Shown here: positions 11,501-24,900 of the stretch, one piece after another
Position numbering within the stretch: the stretch's first letter is position 1
Layout: each line of letters starts with the position of its first letter
Assembly: GCF_910592395.1 (NCBI RefSeq)
Contig: NC_088325.1
Coordinates: 11,410,109-11,474,108, forward strand
Reading direction: 5' to 3'
DNA: 64,000 nucleotides
Source: Lineus longissimus
Lineage: Eukaryota; Nemertea; Pilidiophora; Heteronemertea; Lineidae
Notes under the pieces: model-generated
What the model was told of the DNA's origin: nothing
Seen by the model: the letters and a program-made list of their open reading frames with translations, nothing else
Databases searched by the model: none
Position numbers and translations under genes: made by a program

Positions 11501-14418
11501 GTAATGACACCTGACTGCCCACTTGGATGCAGCATAATCTAATTGAATGATGATTGGCAGGTGCAACAATTGGATACAATGTAATGGAAAATTGCCTCTC
11601 GCATTCTCGAACTTAGATGTTAATTGTGCAAAACTTGTCGGTTGTCATCGCACCAATTCTGCGTATGACCATTTGCATCAACTGCATTTTCGCCTCGATC
11701 AACCCTATTTTTGCAGAACTTGGGGGAAAATTCGCGAAAGTCTACCAGAAAACAACCACATCCACCTTTAGGCCAAGTGTCTACCCTGAATCTGCTAATT
11801 AGCATATAAAACAAAGAGTGACTGTGGTCAATATTCGAACTTATACCCCCTCCAATGAATGGAAAGCAATACCACACCACAATCTGACCTCTGCTGTCTT
11901 GTAGGATCATCAGAATGCCCTAACAGCATATCAACCCTCCATTAGGCTCATACATTATATTTCTTTAGTTAGGGCAGTGGGGACATTTGGACATTGTCTG
12001 GTCAAATGAAACGAGATGATGCTTTGTGTCCATGACAATTATGAGTGGGTTGCCACGTCCAGACCTGTTGTGGTGGACATAGATTTGGTAGAACGCTAAT
12101 TTTATGTCCCTGTGGTGATTAAGCTGGTGATAAACAAGCTGATAATAACATGTTTCTGATGCACAGCACCCCTTCTGGATTTGGCAAGTGTTGTTAGGGT
12201 CTGTTGTGACTAGTCGTTCGTATTGTAACAACATTTTCCTATAGAAGTGGTTCGGTCAGGTATGGCTGACTGAATTGTTGGAGAGATTTGTCAGCGATGC
12301 AGGGACCTCATTTTGAGGAACGGTGAGGATTTTGTCACTCATTGAACAGACTTGTTTTAAAGAATGTTAAATTTTATATTCATTGAAATTATGTTTTGGC
12401 AGTTTTCAAATATTGGCCTATCATGTAAATGTGCTACATTATGTCACCAGAACATTCTGATAACTGCATCCACTCATTCCCACCCACCCACGAGCAGGCA
12501 ATGATTATCTCATCAAAATATACAATTCGTAAGCATCATCAGTGTTGACAAATTTCACACCCAAACTCCCTTGGAAAATGTTTTTGCTGGTTGCATCTAT
12601 CGCTTGGCAAACTTGAAAAGTATGGCAACAAATGACTGCACTTTTTCAAATGGTACTCCTAAATGCCCGCATTCCGTGACAGCCTGAACCTGACATGGAA
12701 TTGGTTCGGGACTTGTCACTAGTACCTTGCTTTGAAGAGTCCTAGAACATCACTCGTTACTTGTTGGAGGAGTCGTTACCATGCATTGGGTCTGATTTGC
12801 AAATCATGATTCTTATGAGTTGTTTGATATTTTGTTTCTGGGTCTGTTTGCCCACTCCATAAACCGTAAAGGATAGATTAGAATTAAACAAAACTGCTTA
12901 GTTTTATATTTGCAACATTGTTCAATGCATTATCAATACTGTTATATTGTAGCAAAGTTAGCAAGAGTTGATTTGAGTCCTTCTTTTTCCCAAAAATTCT
13001 GATTTAATGAATTCTCTTCTGTTCTCTTCTTCGAGGGCAGCTGTGAAAATCCGGTTGTAAAGCAAATTGATAGTTTTTGCAGCTTTAATGTGGCCTTGTG
13101 ATAGGAAGCATTGTGGTCTGTGCCCCGTGACAACAGAATTCTCTTGGCATGCCAAATACGGTGTCTCACATCAGAGATGAAGTGGAGAAGTACGTTCCTA
13201 CCACTTGAGGGTTTGCCAAGGTAACAAGTGTGAGGAGGGGGCTCTGAGGAATGTGCTGGGAAATCCAGGGCGTTTGCCGCATATCGCAGAGTCAGTAGTC
13301 AGTTTTTGGTACATGTACATGTAATTCCCAAAGACTGCACTGTATGTAGTGTGGGATATAGAAATACTGCTAGAATTACATGACCACAACGAAAATGTAA
13401 TAAATTGAAGTGACCTGCACTTCCCTAACCTTGCCTCCTAATTAGACTTTGATTAAATCAACTCATTAAATCTAGCAGATGACCTTCATACTTTTATCTA
13501 GTCCATGCTTCTGTATAATTAGGCCTATATATTTCACACAATTGCAAAATATACTATTTGTAATTGGCTAATTTGATAGTTAAAGTACATTCTCTCTTCG
13601 TATGAGAACTGGAAATCTGAGCAGTGAAAGCCACGCAGCCTGGTGTCCTCAAAGAATGTTGTAGCACTTGATTAGGAGTTGTGCCGTCCAGCACGCTGGC
13701 TGTGGGAAAATTGCTGATGATCTGCTTATCAGAAGGCCCCAGGCCTTTGGTTGTTTTTGCTCTATTCCTCGAAAAGATACATGGTACTTTTTACTTCATT
13801 GCAATGGCCCTAGAGTTATCAAATTAAATTGAACCCATCTTGTACAATAACATTAGTTTTAGCATGAGCCAGCGGGAAGATTAGCTCACATTATGACTGA
13901 CAAATATTATAAATGGAAATAACATGTACTTGTAACTGTAATCATGGATCACTTAGGAAATGGGATGAAATATTACGATTTCAAATCCTGTCACGTTTGG
14001 TTTTGGGCTGCGTAATCTGTTGTAATTGTTAAAGACATTATCCTGACTTATCAGACCCATGCAGCGGTTCTTGGTTCCCCACGGTTTTGAAGTACAAATA
14101 AAAATGTAACTTTTAGATTTTATAAATCTGTCGTATCAGTTAACTTGTGAATCCAGGGAGCGTGGCAACAACAACAGTTAGTGCCCTTCATTTGTTTTGA
14201 CAAACCATTGGACATGACCACTTACAGGAAACTCGGGGTCCCCCTCCCATTTATGGCTGATTCGATCTCTCTTGGACTGGCTGTTGAACCAAATGGCAGG
14301 CATTACTGATCTCTGAGACAGCTTTAACTGACATTGCCAAAGAAAACAGAGGTTTCTCCAAATTTCATTTCTTTGCTACTTTTCTTTTCTTAAGCCTTTG
14401 GAATAATTTGTATGATTT

Positions 14419-14489
14419 GTTGTCGTTTATCATTGTTGTCGTTTATCATTGTTGTTGTTTATCATTGTTGTCGTTTATCATTGTTGTCG
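14419..14489. repeat. Tandem repeat, 16-bp unit, about 4.4 copies
   Basis: The unit GTTGTCGTTTATCATT is repeated four times with one variant base, followed by a partial fifth copy. Confidence 0.9.
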
Positions 14490-15607
14490 AGCACCTTGCC
14501 TGATTATGTTGTCATTTCAATAGTGGTGCTGAACACAGTTCCTTTTGATAACACGTGTCCATTTTTGATTTCTCCTTCTGTATCGCTGTTCCTTGAGCCT
14601 AATTTGTTGTCATTCAATGTTGATTTCAACTCTTTTTGGTAAATGTTGTTGCCAATCGTTGGGTGATTTTTCATACTTTTGTCGTGTTATTGTCAGGTGG
14701 TCACATTTTGCTTTTATTCTTTTTTGCTTACTATCGGTTTATCCAAGTCGTCTGTTGTCGTTGTGGATATCTTTTCATGCAAATTCCTGATTAAGATGCG
14801 ATTACAACGAAGAACGTCAGAGAAAAAAAAATTGTTCTTGCTTGCTTCTGACGTTGTGGTGCTGCCATCTACAAACAACACTGCAAACCAGTATTCTAAG
14901 CAGCTCATCTTGGCACTGGCGTTCGTAGTCTAGAGATAACAGCATTGTTTTTTGGTAACTTTTGCGAGCACTTTTGCTTGGGTTTCTCAGTTTCTGTATG
15001 TGTCTTGTGCCTGTGCTGTTTTTGCTTCAATTGTAGTCTACAAAGATTGATTTGTGATATTTAGTTGGGTTTTAAAAAAGTTTGTGACTTTAAACAGTGG
15101 TCACCCTGTCAATTCACGTGCTTCAAGATTTTACGAATTTGAAAAACTGGCAAAGTCATTCTTTGGATGCTTTGGATTCTGTCTCATGGTGAAGGTGTCT
15201 TCCCTGTAAATATAAGCGTCATCTTCTGTACATATGGTATAGCCTTGCCTGTATGGAAACTTAGCCTCTGGCAGCGCTGTAAGAGAATGGACCAAGGACC
15301 AATTCTAAGCAATTGTTCTGTGTGCCAGCTCGGTTCGGAGAGACAATATTTCACCCTTAACCTTTTTTAGGAGCTTCTGGAATGACAGGGTTAAGATCAA
15401 TTAAAAAATGACTGTAGAGAAAATAATTGATGAAAATAAGAAACAAATTATAAAGGCAATGTCTGTGGTCATTGGAAACCATCCCTCATTGTTCCTTGCT
15501 TCATACACTCTCGGTGCTTATCAGACTACTTGATTCATTCTTCTGCTCAAAGAGTGTGCTTTGCATGTAAATACTGCTAACGGTGCATGGTCTTGTCTCG
15601 TTCCTAG

Positions 15608-15937
15608 TTGCACCCAACACTGTGCAGTTGACGGAAATTCCCCAAGGTCACGTATCGCAAAACTCGACCAAGGACTTGATATGTCAGGGCGGCTCGGCAA
15701 GCAATCCCAAGGCCATGATCGAATGGCAGAAGGTCCTCAACGGAAAAGTTACATTCCCGGAAAGTTTGACAGTGGAGGAGAACATGGAAGAGCGGGAGTA
15801 TTACGGGGTCAAGGTCATGAGCACTGTGAGCTTGGACACGACCAAGGCGAACAACGGAGCCGTTTACAAATGTCTGTTGGTTTATAATGGAAAGCAGACC
15901 ATTAACTTGCAGCATCAAGTCACCATGGATATTCGCT
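15608..15937 (+). CDS. Gene A exon: Ig domain 1 (of those visible)
   Basis: A complete Ig domain on one phase 1-1 exon: acceptor TTCCTAG, donor GTAAGT. The canonical residues are Cys in DLICQGG, Trp in MIEWQK and Cys in AVYKCLL. The domain resembles the C2-type domains of nephrin-like proteins. Confidence 0.88.
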
Positions 15938-18900
15938 GTAAGTTTCCTCCGCTTTTCACTAGGTGTCAGGACGTGCTTCCTCTGTCACAGGGACAATCGG
16001 GCATTGGCTTGGATACAATGCTGAGTCAGTCATGTCTATCTCAATAAAAGAGTAGCTGGTTAATTGCCTTTGAGGACAAAACACCCATGGCCTGCCTTGA
16101 CCATACAGACTTGCTTTCCCAAGTTGCGAAGAACAGTAAATGTTTTTGTTTGAAAATCCAGTTTGAAAACATCCTAATTTTCTTCTGTGTAAATCCATTA
16201 ATGGGTGATTTCCTGAAAAAACAACAAATTTGTTTAATTTTAATTTGTTCCTTTACTAAACATGATCACCTTTTCCATTTCAGTCAGGCCAACAAACATT
16301 GTCCTATCAGAAAGCCCTTATGGCGCAGTGTTGGAAAACTCACAAAAAATGCTCACATGTGAAACAAGCAGTAGTAACAAACCGTCTTCCATCATTTGGA
16401 AAAAATATGTCAGTTCAAACAAGGGGTGGGCGACCATTCTGGGCGGGGTGCAGCAGTTGGTAGTGGGCGAATACAATTCGCGGCGAACAGTTAGTACATT
16501 ACTCGTGCAAACAACACGTGAGCAGCATCTCGCGCAATACCTTTGTCAGGCCCGTTACCAAAATTCCCTTCTGAGCATCAAACAGACTACTGCCCTGATC
16601 ATATACTGTAAGTATGAAGAATGTTCCATGACAACTTGAACAAAATTGCCAATACATTTGAATATTCTATGGTATAGGTTATGTTGTTCTAGTTGGTGTG
16701 AAACATACCTAATGTCGTAATGTATTTCATGTTTTTCTTTTTCTAAATAAATCTTATCAGTGGAAATCAGAAATGTTGATTTTTCTCAGAAATTATTTGT
16801 TAGAATTATCGTATTGTTTTGTAATAATGAGGGAAACCTCCACACGTTGTGTGATGTCTTCAGTACAAAAATATATCAAAAGAAATGTGGATATTTTGTT
16901 TGAAATAAAAATGTCTTGTTTCCACTCATCTAAAATTTGAATGTGGCGAATGGTTCATTTGTAACTGCACTACTTGGCATGATTAGCATTGGCATTGTTC
17001 AAATTTCAAATTCGACTAATGGCTAGAAGTTTTAATTATGTAGAATAGACTTATTTATATTGCTGCAGTCCTGGTCTGAAGAAACGTTCAATCCATTCTT
17101 CTGTAACATACAGCAACATTTGTACATATAAAAAACAACAATGCATACATTACTTCTGACCAGTACTGTACTTGCTCAATGCCAAGTAGATGTTGTTGCA
17201 TGAACACAGATTTCAAGGTTGTTTTATTCATTCATCAATTTTCTTCAATCAATAGGATTTCAATTTATTCTGTATCATTTCATTTTAACCAAGCTCTTCT
17301 TTGGTAGAGTTCTTTTGAAAAAATATTCCATTTTCAGCTAATTTGCATAATTATGATAAATTTCAATGTGTTGCTATGCAGTTTGGTAACTAGGCAGATT
17401 TGACCATCCTTTTGAAAGATTTTACTTTTGATATGGAAGTATACAATAATATTAATGCCGAGATAGATGACCAGGCGTCGCATTTTATACTGGCATCTAA
17501 TCCCGGTAACCATTTGGAAAGCCATAGCAACCGGTTGGTTGCTGTGACAACACCATCATATCAGCATGGTTGCTATAGTAACTTCCCAGCACTGCTTCCT
17601 TCCTTCTCCCTTTCGCACACAATTATCATATGATTTTCATCTCATTTCTCTTCCTTACATTATTCGTCCTCTGAAATTTACTTCAATTTTCAGGCAAGAG
17701 ATATTTTTCGACATCTTATCAAAGGTTTTCTAACATTGCTATTATGGTTTATATATTGCTACTTGCAAATAGTTCATGTTTAGAAGTGTTTCTTATAACC
17801 AATTACAGTATGCAGTATAAATTATTGCATGTCTTGAAGCATGGCATCTTTTTAGAGCTCGAAAGTTGCATGGGCTAGTTGGTTCCGATATATATATCGG
17901 TTTACAGAGGGAGTGTGTGCATGAAGTACTTCTGCTTTGTAAAGTACAATGTACAGATTCGTGCAGAAATATAAACGTGCTCTTGACAAAAACAGTTTGA
18001 AATACTGCCTGATCAAAAGGTTACCACCCTTCATGTGTGGAGCAATATTTTTGGTACGACACGTACTCGACATTCAGCTGTCCACTGATCAATGTCCGTA
18101 CAAACTCTTGACGTGCCTGTTTAGAGCCATTAGTAAATGTCTCCGAGGGTAAACAGTGGTGAGAAAAAAGACGTATAATTTGAAAAATAATGAAAATATC
18201 TTATTTACAGCTACGTGCCTAAAAGCATACAAGCTTCTTATTTCCTGTTTGATGATATCTGACCAGTCACTCCATCTATTTGCAGTTCCACACAACGTCC
18301 AAGTCAAAGTCAGCAAGACGACGGTAAATGAACATGAATTTGTGCGTTTTGAGTGCGACACCAGTGGGGGCAACCCAGCGCCCATCAAGCGGTACCAGTG
18401 GCTCTGGAAGAAGAGTGGCTCCACCAAGGAACAGGTCATCCAGGACACCGAAACCAGCACACAGAATGGAAAGTATTTGGAGTTCACGCGTATCCCATAC
18501 GATAAGAGTGGGACATACTCTTGTAAGGCTTGGAATGATGGTGGAATGGGACAGGCGTCGACAGTCCTTAATGTACAATGTAAGTTTGTTTTGGCTTTCT
18601 TCACAAGGTCTGACAAGGGATTTCACTGAATTTGAAAATGTAAAATTAGATTGTGTCCAAATTGAGAGGTGACGTGCAAAGTATGGCTTTCCCGGCTGTT
18701 TTCCTGAAATCCTTTCTTTATTTGGCACCATCATCACTGTGGCCAACGATGCAGTTGTTCATCATCATCAAAATTGTTTCCTGCATCGGATCGCCATTGA
18801 AATTTTGTCAGAGGAATAGAATCTACTCTTGGCTACTGTCCACATATGTGGGATCTTTTACTTGCCATGGCATCTAGACTCTCCGATAAAAGGGATCAAC

Positions 18901-21900
18901 GCTTTTGGTCTCATCTGACAGACCAATGAATATTCGTACATTATGTTGTGAAGTGCCTAGACTTCTAGTTCCCTGAAAGGCCTCGTTGATCAAGACATAC
19001 AATCTTGATTTTTACACCATGGCATCGTAGCCTGCCCTATTGACCAAGAGGCTATGAGACTGCTCTTTGTTGTGTTTTAGGAAGGACAATCGAGTATATT
19101 CACTATTTGTACCACCTTAGCTTACTTTTAGATGCTGGACCCCCTTACCATGCCCTACATTTCATTTTCTCCCACAGACTCTCCAAGGATAGACCCCGAA
19201 ACCAAAATGAAATATGACGTCGCAGGTGAAATGGGCAAGGAGGCAATGTTCGAACTGTTCATCATCGCAAACCCAACTCCAGTCACTACTGGTTACACCT
19301 GGTCCAAGGATGGCAACGTCATATCGAGAACATCACCAGATTATGAAATAATTTCCGGGCCAACATCCAGCAAGTTGAAAATCAAGAACGTCAAATCCTC
19401 GGATTATAAGAACTATACATGTTCGGTTAGAACGAGTGGGTTCCAGGCCAAGGTTTTCAAGTTCAAACTTCTCAAAGCAGGTAAGCTCCTCCTCTGAGCA
19501 GGGAATATTCCTTCAATATCCAGCAACAATGCACTATGAAATAGAGATACATGTAGCTGTCACTTACACCATAAGGAACAGGTATGACAGTGGGCTCGGA
19601 ACCTTTACCTTTGAGTTGACAATTCCTGATATCATTAATGTTGTTGCACCAACTTAAAATCCTGGATGTATTTTTTTGAAAATTTAGTTATTACTGTTTT
19701 CATTCTGGTAAAAATCTACAATTTACTGTGGTATATCTCACTTAACCATGGTAAACTGCCAGAAATACAACATGGCATTAAAATACACTTTACCATGGTA
19801 ATGGTAGTATTTACCACCTTGAAATTTGTTATCACCACAATAGTGAAATAGCTATCATAACATCAGCTAATACCATAGTTTTGTTTCGTACATGTACATA
19901 TAAGGGAAGGCACATCAGCAGTGTGTTGTTCAGTTATCAAAATTGAAAATCATTGAATCAGTTCTAATTATCAAAATCCTGATGCCAACTCCGACATTTT
20001 TGATGCTTCTGATAAACCAAATCAAAGAGCCATCTGATAGCTTTATGAGAATTTTGTAAATTGCAACAGTCACAACTGTTTCTTCATTTTAGGTCCACCA
20101 TCTGCACCCAGCAACCTCACAGTAGTCAACTCAACTGCTGTAGCCGCTACACTGGAGTGGGTCTCAGAATTCCCCGGTGGATCAGAGCAAAAGTTTTACG
20201 TTCAATACAAGACATCTGAAGAGAACTGGAATATTGCCTCAGAGGTCCCACCAGGGGGAATAGCTGATCCAGGTCTCAAGAAGGCGGTGTCTCATAAGGT
20301 CATGAACCTCAAGTCGAATGTCTGGTATGTGTTTCGGGTGCGCAGCAAGAACTCCCACCCGGGGCCCCACACGAGTAACTTCAGCAATATTGCCCCAAAA
20401 AAGACCCCAGGTGAGTGGTAGCTTGTAGCTTTCGAAAAGTTCTATAAGTCAGATCTAATTATTCATAGTATGGGTTACTTTTGGCCAAACCATCCATTGA
20501 ATAAGATTTAGAATGCTGCATTCGTGAGACGGCAGCAAAAATACACGTGTAGGGGTATACAGTATCGCACTCGTGGTGCAATAATCGTTGAAACCTTGTC
20601 TGTGTTCAAGCTCTCAAAACTGTAGGTGTAGCTTCATGATGTCAGGCCTGGTTGTGCCATAGTAGGTTTTCCCTCCAAATTACGATGATTGGCCTATGCA
20701 CTGTTACCTAAGATGTGTTGACAGATGAATATAATTTCCTTCAGTTACCCAGTATAATAGTTTAGATGCACCTTAACCTCTTTGATATACTCTAGTTTCG
20801 CATGCACTGTAGTAAGCCAGTGTATGTGTACATTTTGGTAGGCCCATGACTGGTGCTTGACCAGCAGCGTCCATGGCAATAGTGGCTTGAACAGAAGGCC
20901 TAAAAATTATCCCATTACGGGTCTAGAAATGTGCACTATGTAAAGATCTGGCTGAACATTAGAAGTGAGAAACTAGAGTATTAAGTCACTGATGTCTATT
21001 ACATTTTGTAGAGGCACCTCAAACTTCCGTCCTGAGTGTGAGCCGTACAGACAAGGACGTCACCGTGCGATGGAAACAAGTGACGGGAAAATATACTTCA
21101 ATAAAGGTCAAATACTGCGAGACCGGCACAGAAGACTGCATGGATTACCTTGTGGAAAAACCAAAGGAGAACTATGCAACATTTTTTGTCGATGCTGACA
21201 AAACTTATTATTATTATATGATAATCGAAGATGGTGGTGATGTCGTCTACAGGAGTAATCCGCTAGTTGACGATGACAAGACAAATACTGGTGAGTTGGG
21301 GAGTTATTTCAAAAAAGATAAAACCATTCATCCAGCTCTAAATCACCTTTTGGAGCACAACGAATTATCAAGATTTTGTCTTGTAACCCTCAGTTGTGTG
21401 ATCATCCAGTCACGAAAGAAAAAAAGGTTACAACATTTTGCTGCGATGCTTTTGGCAACTGGACTGTTCAAGAATTAGGCTCACGGAACAACAGGCCCAA
21501 TCTTGGGAGGACCTCAATTGTTCGAATTTGGTTCTCCGGGGCTTGTAAATGTAATTGATTACTAGTAGCAGGACTGTGGTTTGCCTCAATTGCAATATCT
21601 TTGACCATTATAGAATACAATCGCTGAAAGGCTGTGTTGTCGCTGTCGACATGACATGTACATGTACATGTAACAACAGAGCTGAGTTTGCATGTTTGGT
21701 TTACGCCAAAGAAACCTAGTGTTTGCCTCTTACTTTGTTTTCATCCTCCCTGTTCAGGTGGTGTGGCGACAGGCAACATCGGCATGATCACAGGCATCGT
21801 CGGAGGGGGTGTTGCGCTGATCCTGGTGGTCATTATCGTGATTGCTATCATTCTACGAAAGAAGAAGCCAAGCAAGAAAAAGAGTAAGTCAGAATGGTTA

Positions 21901-24900
21901 TTCATGAAAATAATTTCAAAAATTGGAAAAGTTTTGGCAGAAATTGTGTAAATTTATTCTTAGTGGAATACGGATATTGCAGCTGGACACGAGTGCTGGT
22001 ACAGGGTGTTAACAAAAAATCTTGGTAGTTTTAGTGTTGAATAATATTGGTCTTGTAGAAATGAAGTGTCGTTTTTAATGACTTGGTCTTTTTCAATGTG
22101 GATTTAAGCAAACAAAAAAACTTTTACTACATGTATTAGTATTCAGTACAAGAAGCCGTAGTGAAAAATTTTACTTTTTGAAAACATAATTCAACTTTAA
22201 AGGTACAAAATGTTTAACACCATGTAGGTACACTAATCATGTCAAGAAACAGTGATTTTGGAAAAATTATTGACTTACCGTCTGGACTAAAAACCTTCTT
22301 TTTGCATCTGGGCTCATTATTTCAAATGGCAATGCAATTTTGGCTTTTACCCTAAAACATTCTTTCCTTTCTTCAGGAGAAGCTCAAGAAATGCAAAAGT
22401 AAGTACCGATAAAGTCATTGCGGGTCAGCAAAGTAAGGCAAACATGTTAAACTGAGGAACAGGTTCAGCATTTCATCATCCAACCATATTCAGATCACTC
22501 TAGAGAACATATGTGACTGCATTTATGAGCAAAATGTTCCGAGTCAAATCAACTTTTCCCATAACAACCAGAATTAGTTTCTGAGGTGCAACTGGCTGAA
22601 AATAAGGATAAGTTTGTTTCTAATTGAACTTCTAGATGCCCTAATTTCACATGAATAGTTAATTTTTATTGCATGTTGCATTTTTCCATTGAACTTGTAC
22701 AGTGCACTTTTTTAGACAATATTTTCCTCGGAAATAACCAGATGCTTAATTTGTTATTAGCAGTTTATAGAGTTTAACATACATTGTAAGTTTAATGTAG
22801 TGCAATTCTTTCGTTGTTCAGTTAGATAAGTCCATCAACAGAGATTGTTCCAAGCAACTGATGCAAGGAAATGCTCTTACAAAAATGTTTATTTTGTGTC
22901 ATTCAAACTTACCTATGGAACACTTTTGCATGTTACTCCATTTGGGCTCAAACACAAGAGTATCCCTTTAATTTTCTAAAGGGAGAACTGAGTTAACAGC
23001 TCGGCCGCCAGGCGGCGCCCTGACCGATCCCGCGAGATCGCGCCGATCTCATGCCGCCATATTCAGTCTTTACTCTTGTGCTTCTACGAAGCACATCGTT
23101 TTTTCAAAGCTGCCGTGAATTCGATTTAAAACCAAATTCAACCAGCCAAGTCTAGACGATTTTTGGGTTCATTCACCTACGGAGTAGACCGCCAAACTAA
23201 TCTTGGCATTAGTATTGTCCAGTCTATTTAATTATAGACATTTTCTTAGCTAGCTTAGTCGACCCGGCTCCATTATTTTGATCTTGGTAGGGTAGAGTTA
23301 AGTAGGCTATTCTCCGCTCTATTGTAATAAACAAGACTCAGATCCATTGCAATAGTGTTTAATTCAAGTAGGCATGTTTTCCTTTCCATTAATTATTGCG
23401 TCCTTTCTGGCCTACTTGGGGTTCCCAGTGTTTTTATTGTCATTGGTACCATTTTTTATATGGCGTACCCCTCCGACGGCATCCTTTGTCTCACCACAAA
23501 GGAATGCGTCTGGTGGCGGGAAACGGGCCGCGAAGACGCCTAAACCCTCTTCCGGTTCCGTTTCCGGGCATATAACCCGGAGGTCTAGAAAACCTCCCGC
23601 CACCACCCCTTCCGTCAGCCGAGTTCCGTTCCGGCCGCGGCTGCGAAGGATGCGGGATCTGACATTATTAATGTCTGTGGTCCCAAGGGAGACTTACATC
23701 CAATAAGTCTCCAAGGGTTTAATATACCCCGGACCTCAGGGAACCTTCCGGTTCCCCTGTCGTCCGCTCCCCCGAGTACAAGCCCTTTGTACCCGCGGGA
23801 GCACCCTGCTTCCGGTCCGCCGATTGCAGTTCCGGTTACTGACGCGGGTTCCCGTTTTTCAGTAACCGAAGACTCTACTGGGGGTTTTTCTCAGTCTTTA
23901 CTGCGAAATAACCCCAGTCCTCACGGACACAGTAGAGTAGGGCCGGACCTTATAACGCCACCTCCAAAACGCCATGCGTCTTCGGTAACAGCGTTTCCGC
24001 CCTCCGTACCTCCTTCTAAAAGGGCTTCCGGTAGCTCCATACCGGCGAAGGAGTTACGGGCATTTCCGGTTTCGGACTTCGTCCTACCGGAAATGCAGGC
24101 ACCTTCCTACGTTGGCCAACCTCTTGGGTGGAACCAACCGGAAGTGCCACCCCCTCCTCGTAGCAGAGGCGTCGTTCCCATGGAACGAGCTACGCAGAGA
24201 GGACATCTGAACTCTAGTTCAGAATATGGGCAACTTCCGCTTCCGGAAGACCCATTCGCCCGCACATACGGCTTCCAGGGTTCGCTTATGCGCTCACCCT
24301 CGCCTCAACCGCCCGTCGTTGAGAGAAGCCGCACGTCGGGTCCGGAACCCGAGTCGGGACAGCAACTGTCCCAGCTCATCCAGATGGTAGCAGGTCTTTC
24401 TGATAGACTTAGCCATCTGGAGCAGGGTTCCGGTTCCTCTGGTGCGCCTGGTCCCATCGGATACCCACCATCCGACTCCTCTATTTTAGAGGAATTTTCT
24501 GAGAACGAGAGTTCTCAGCCAGGCTACCGCTCCCCCAATCAGGAGGAGCTGTCACCAGAGGAGGCCAGTATCCTGTCGGATATGAGGACACTCAGATCCT
24601 TGATCAGAGCGTACCTCCCGCAGGATCTGTGCCCTACCCCGCCGGAACTGCCAGCCTTGTCAACACCGACCTTTTCACTCTGGGGACAGGAAGTGGATCC
24701 CAATCCACAGGTTTCTCAAGGCTCCACTCGGGCACTTGAATTCCTTCCTCCCTCCCCGTCGGTGTTAGCAGTCTCTGAACTTTTGGAGCGTACAATCAGA
24801 GACTCACAAGGCGCCCACCAACGTACTTCCATCCCTGTCCTTCCGGCAGTCGGACCGGAAGCTTGGTGTAAACCGGGGAAGTTGTTCACGGCACAACTTC

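Larger units (their letters stand above)
4486..15607. other. Long stretch without a supported gene, upstream of gene A
   Basis: About 11 kb of AT-rich DNA. I looked on both strands for Ig, signal-peptide or other exon signatures with splice sites and found none I could support. Open frames are short (up to about 145 codons) and unlike proteins. Gene A must have at least a signal-peptide exon further upstream, so this may be intron, 5' flank or both. It contains a hairpin at 5472-5553, three copies of an 8-mer at 5712-5735 and a 16-bp tandem repeat at 14419-14489. Confidence 0.5.

Noticed and set aside
17400-17633. Extra gene A exon between Ig2 and Ig3
   Set aside because: The frame has no Ig motif and no matching splice sites; phases join correctly without it.
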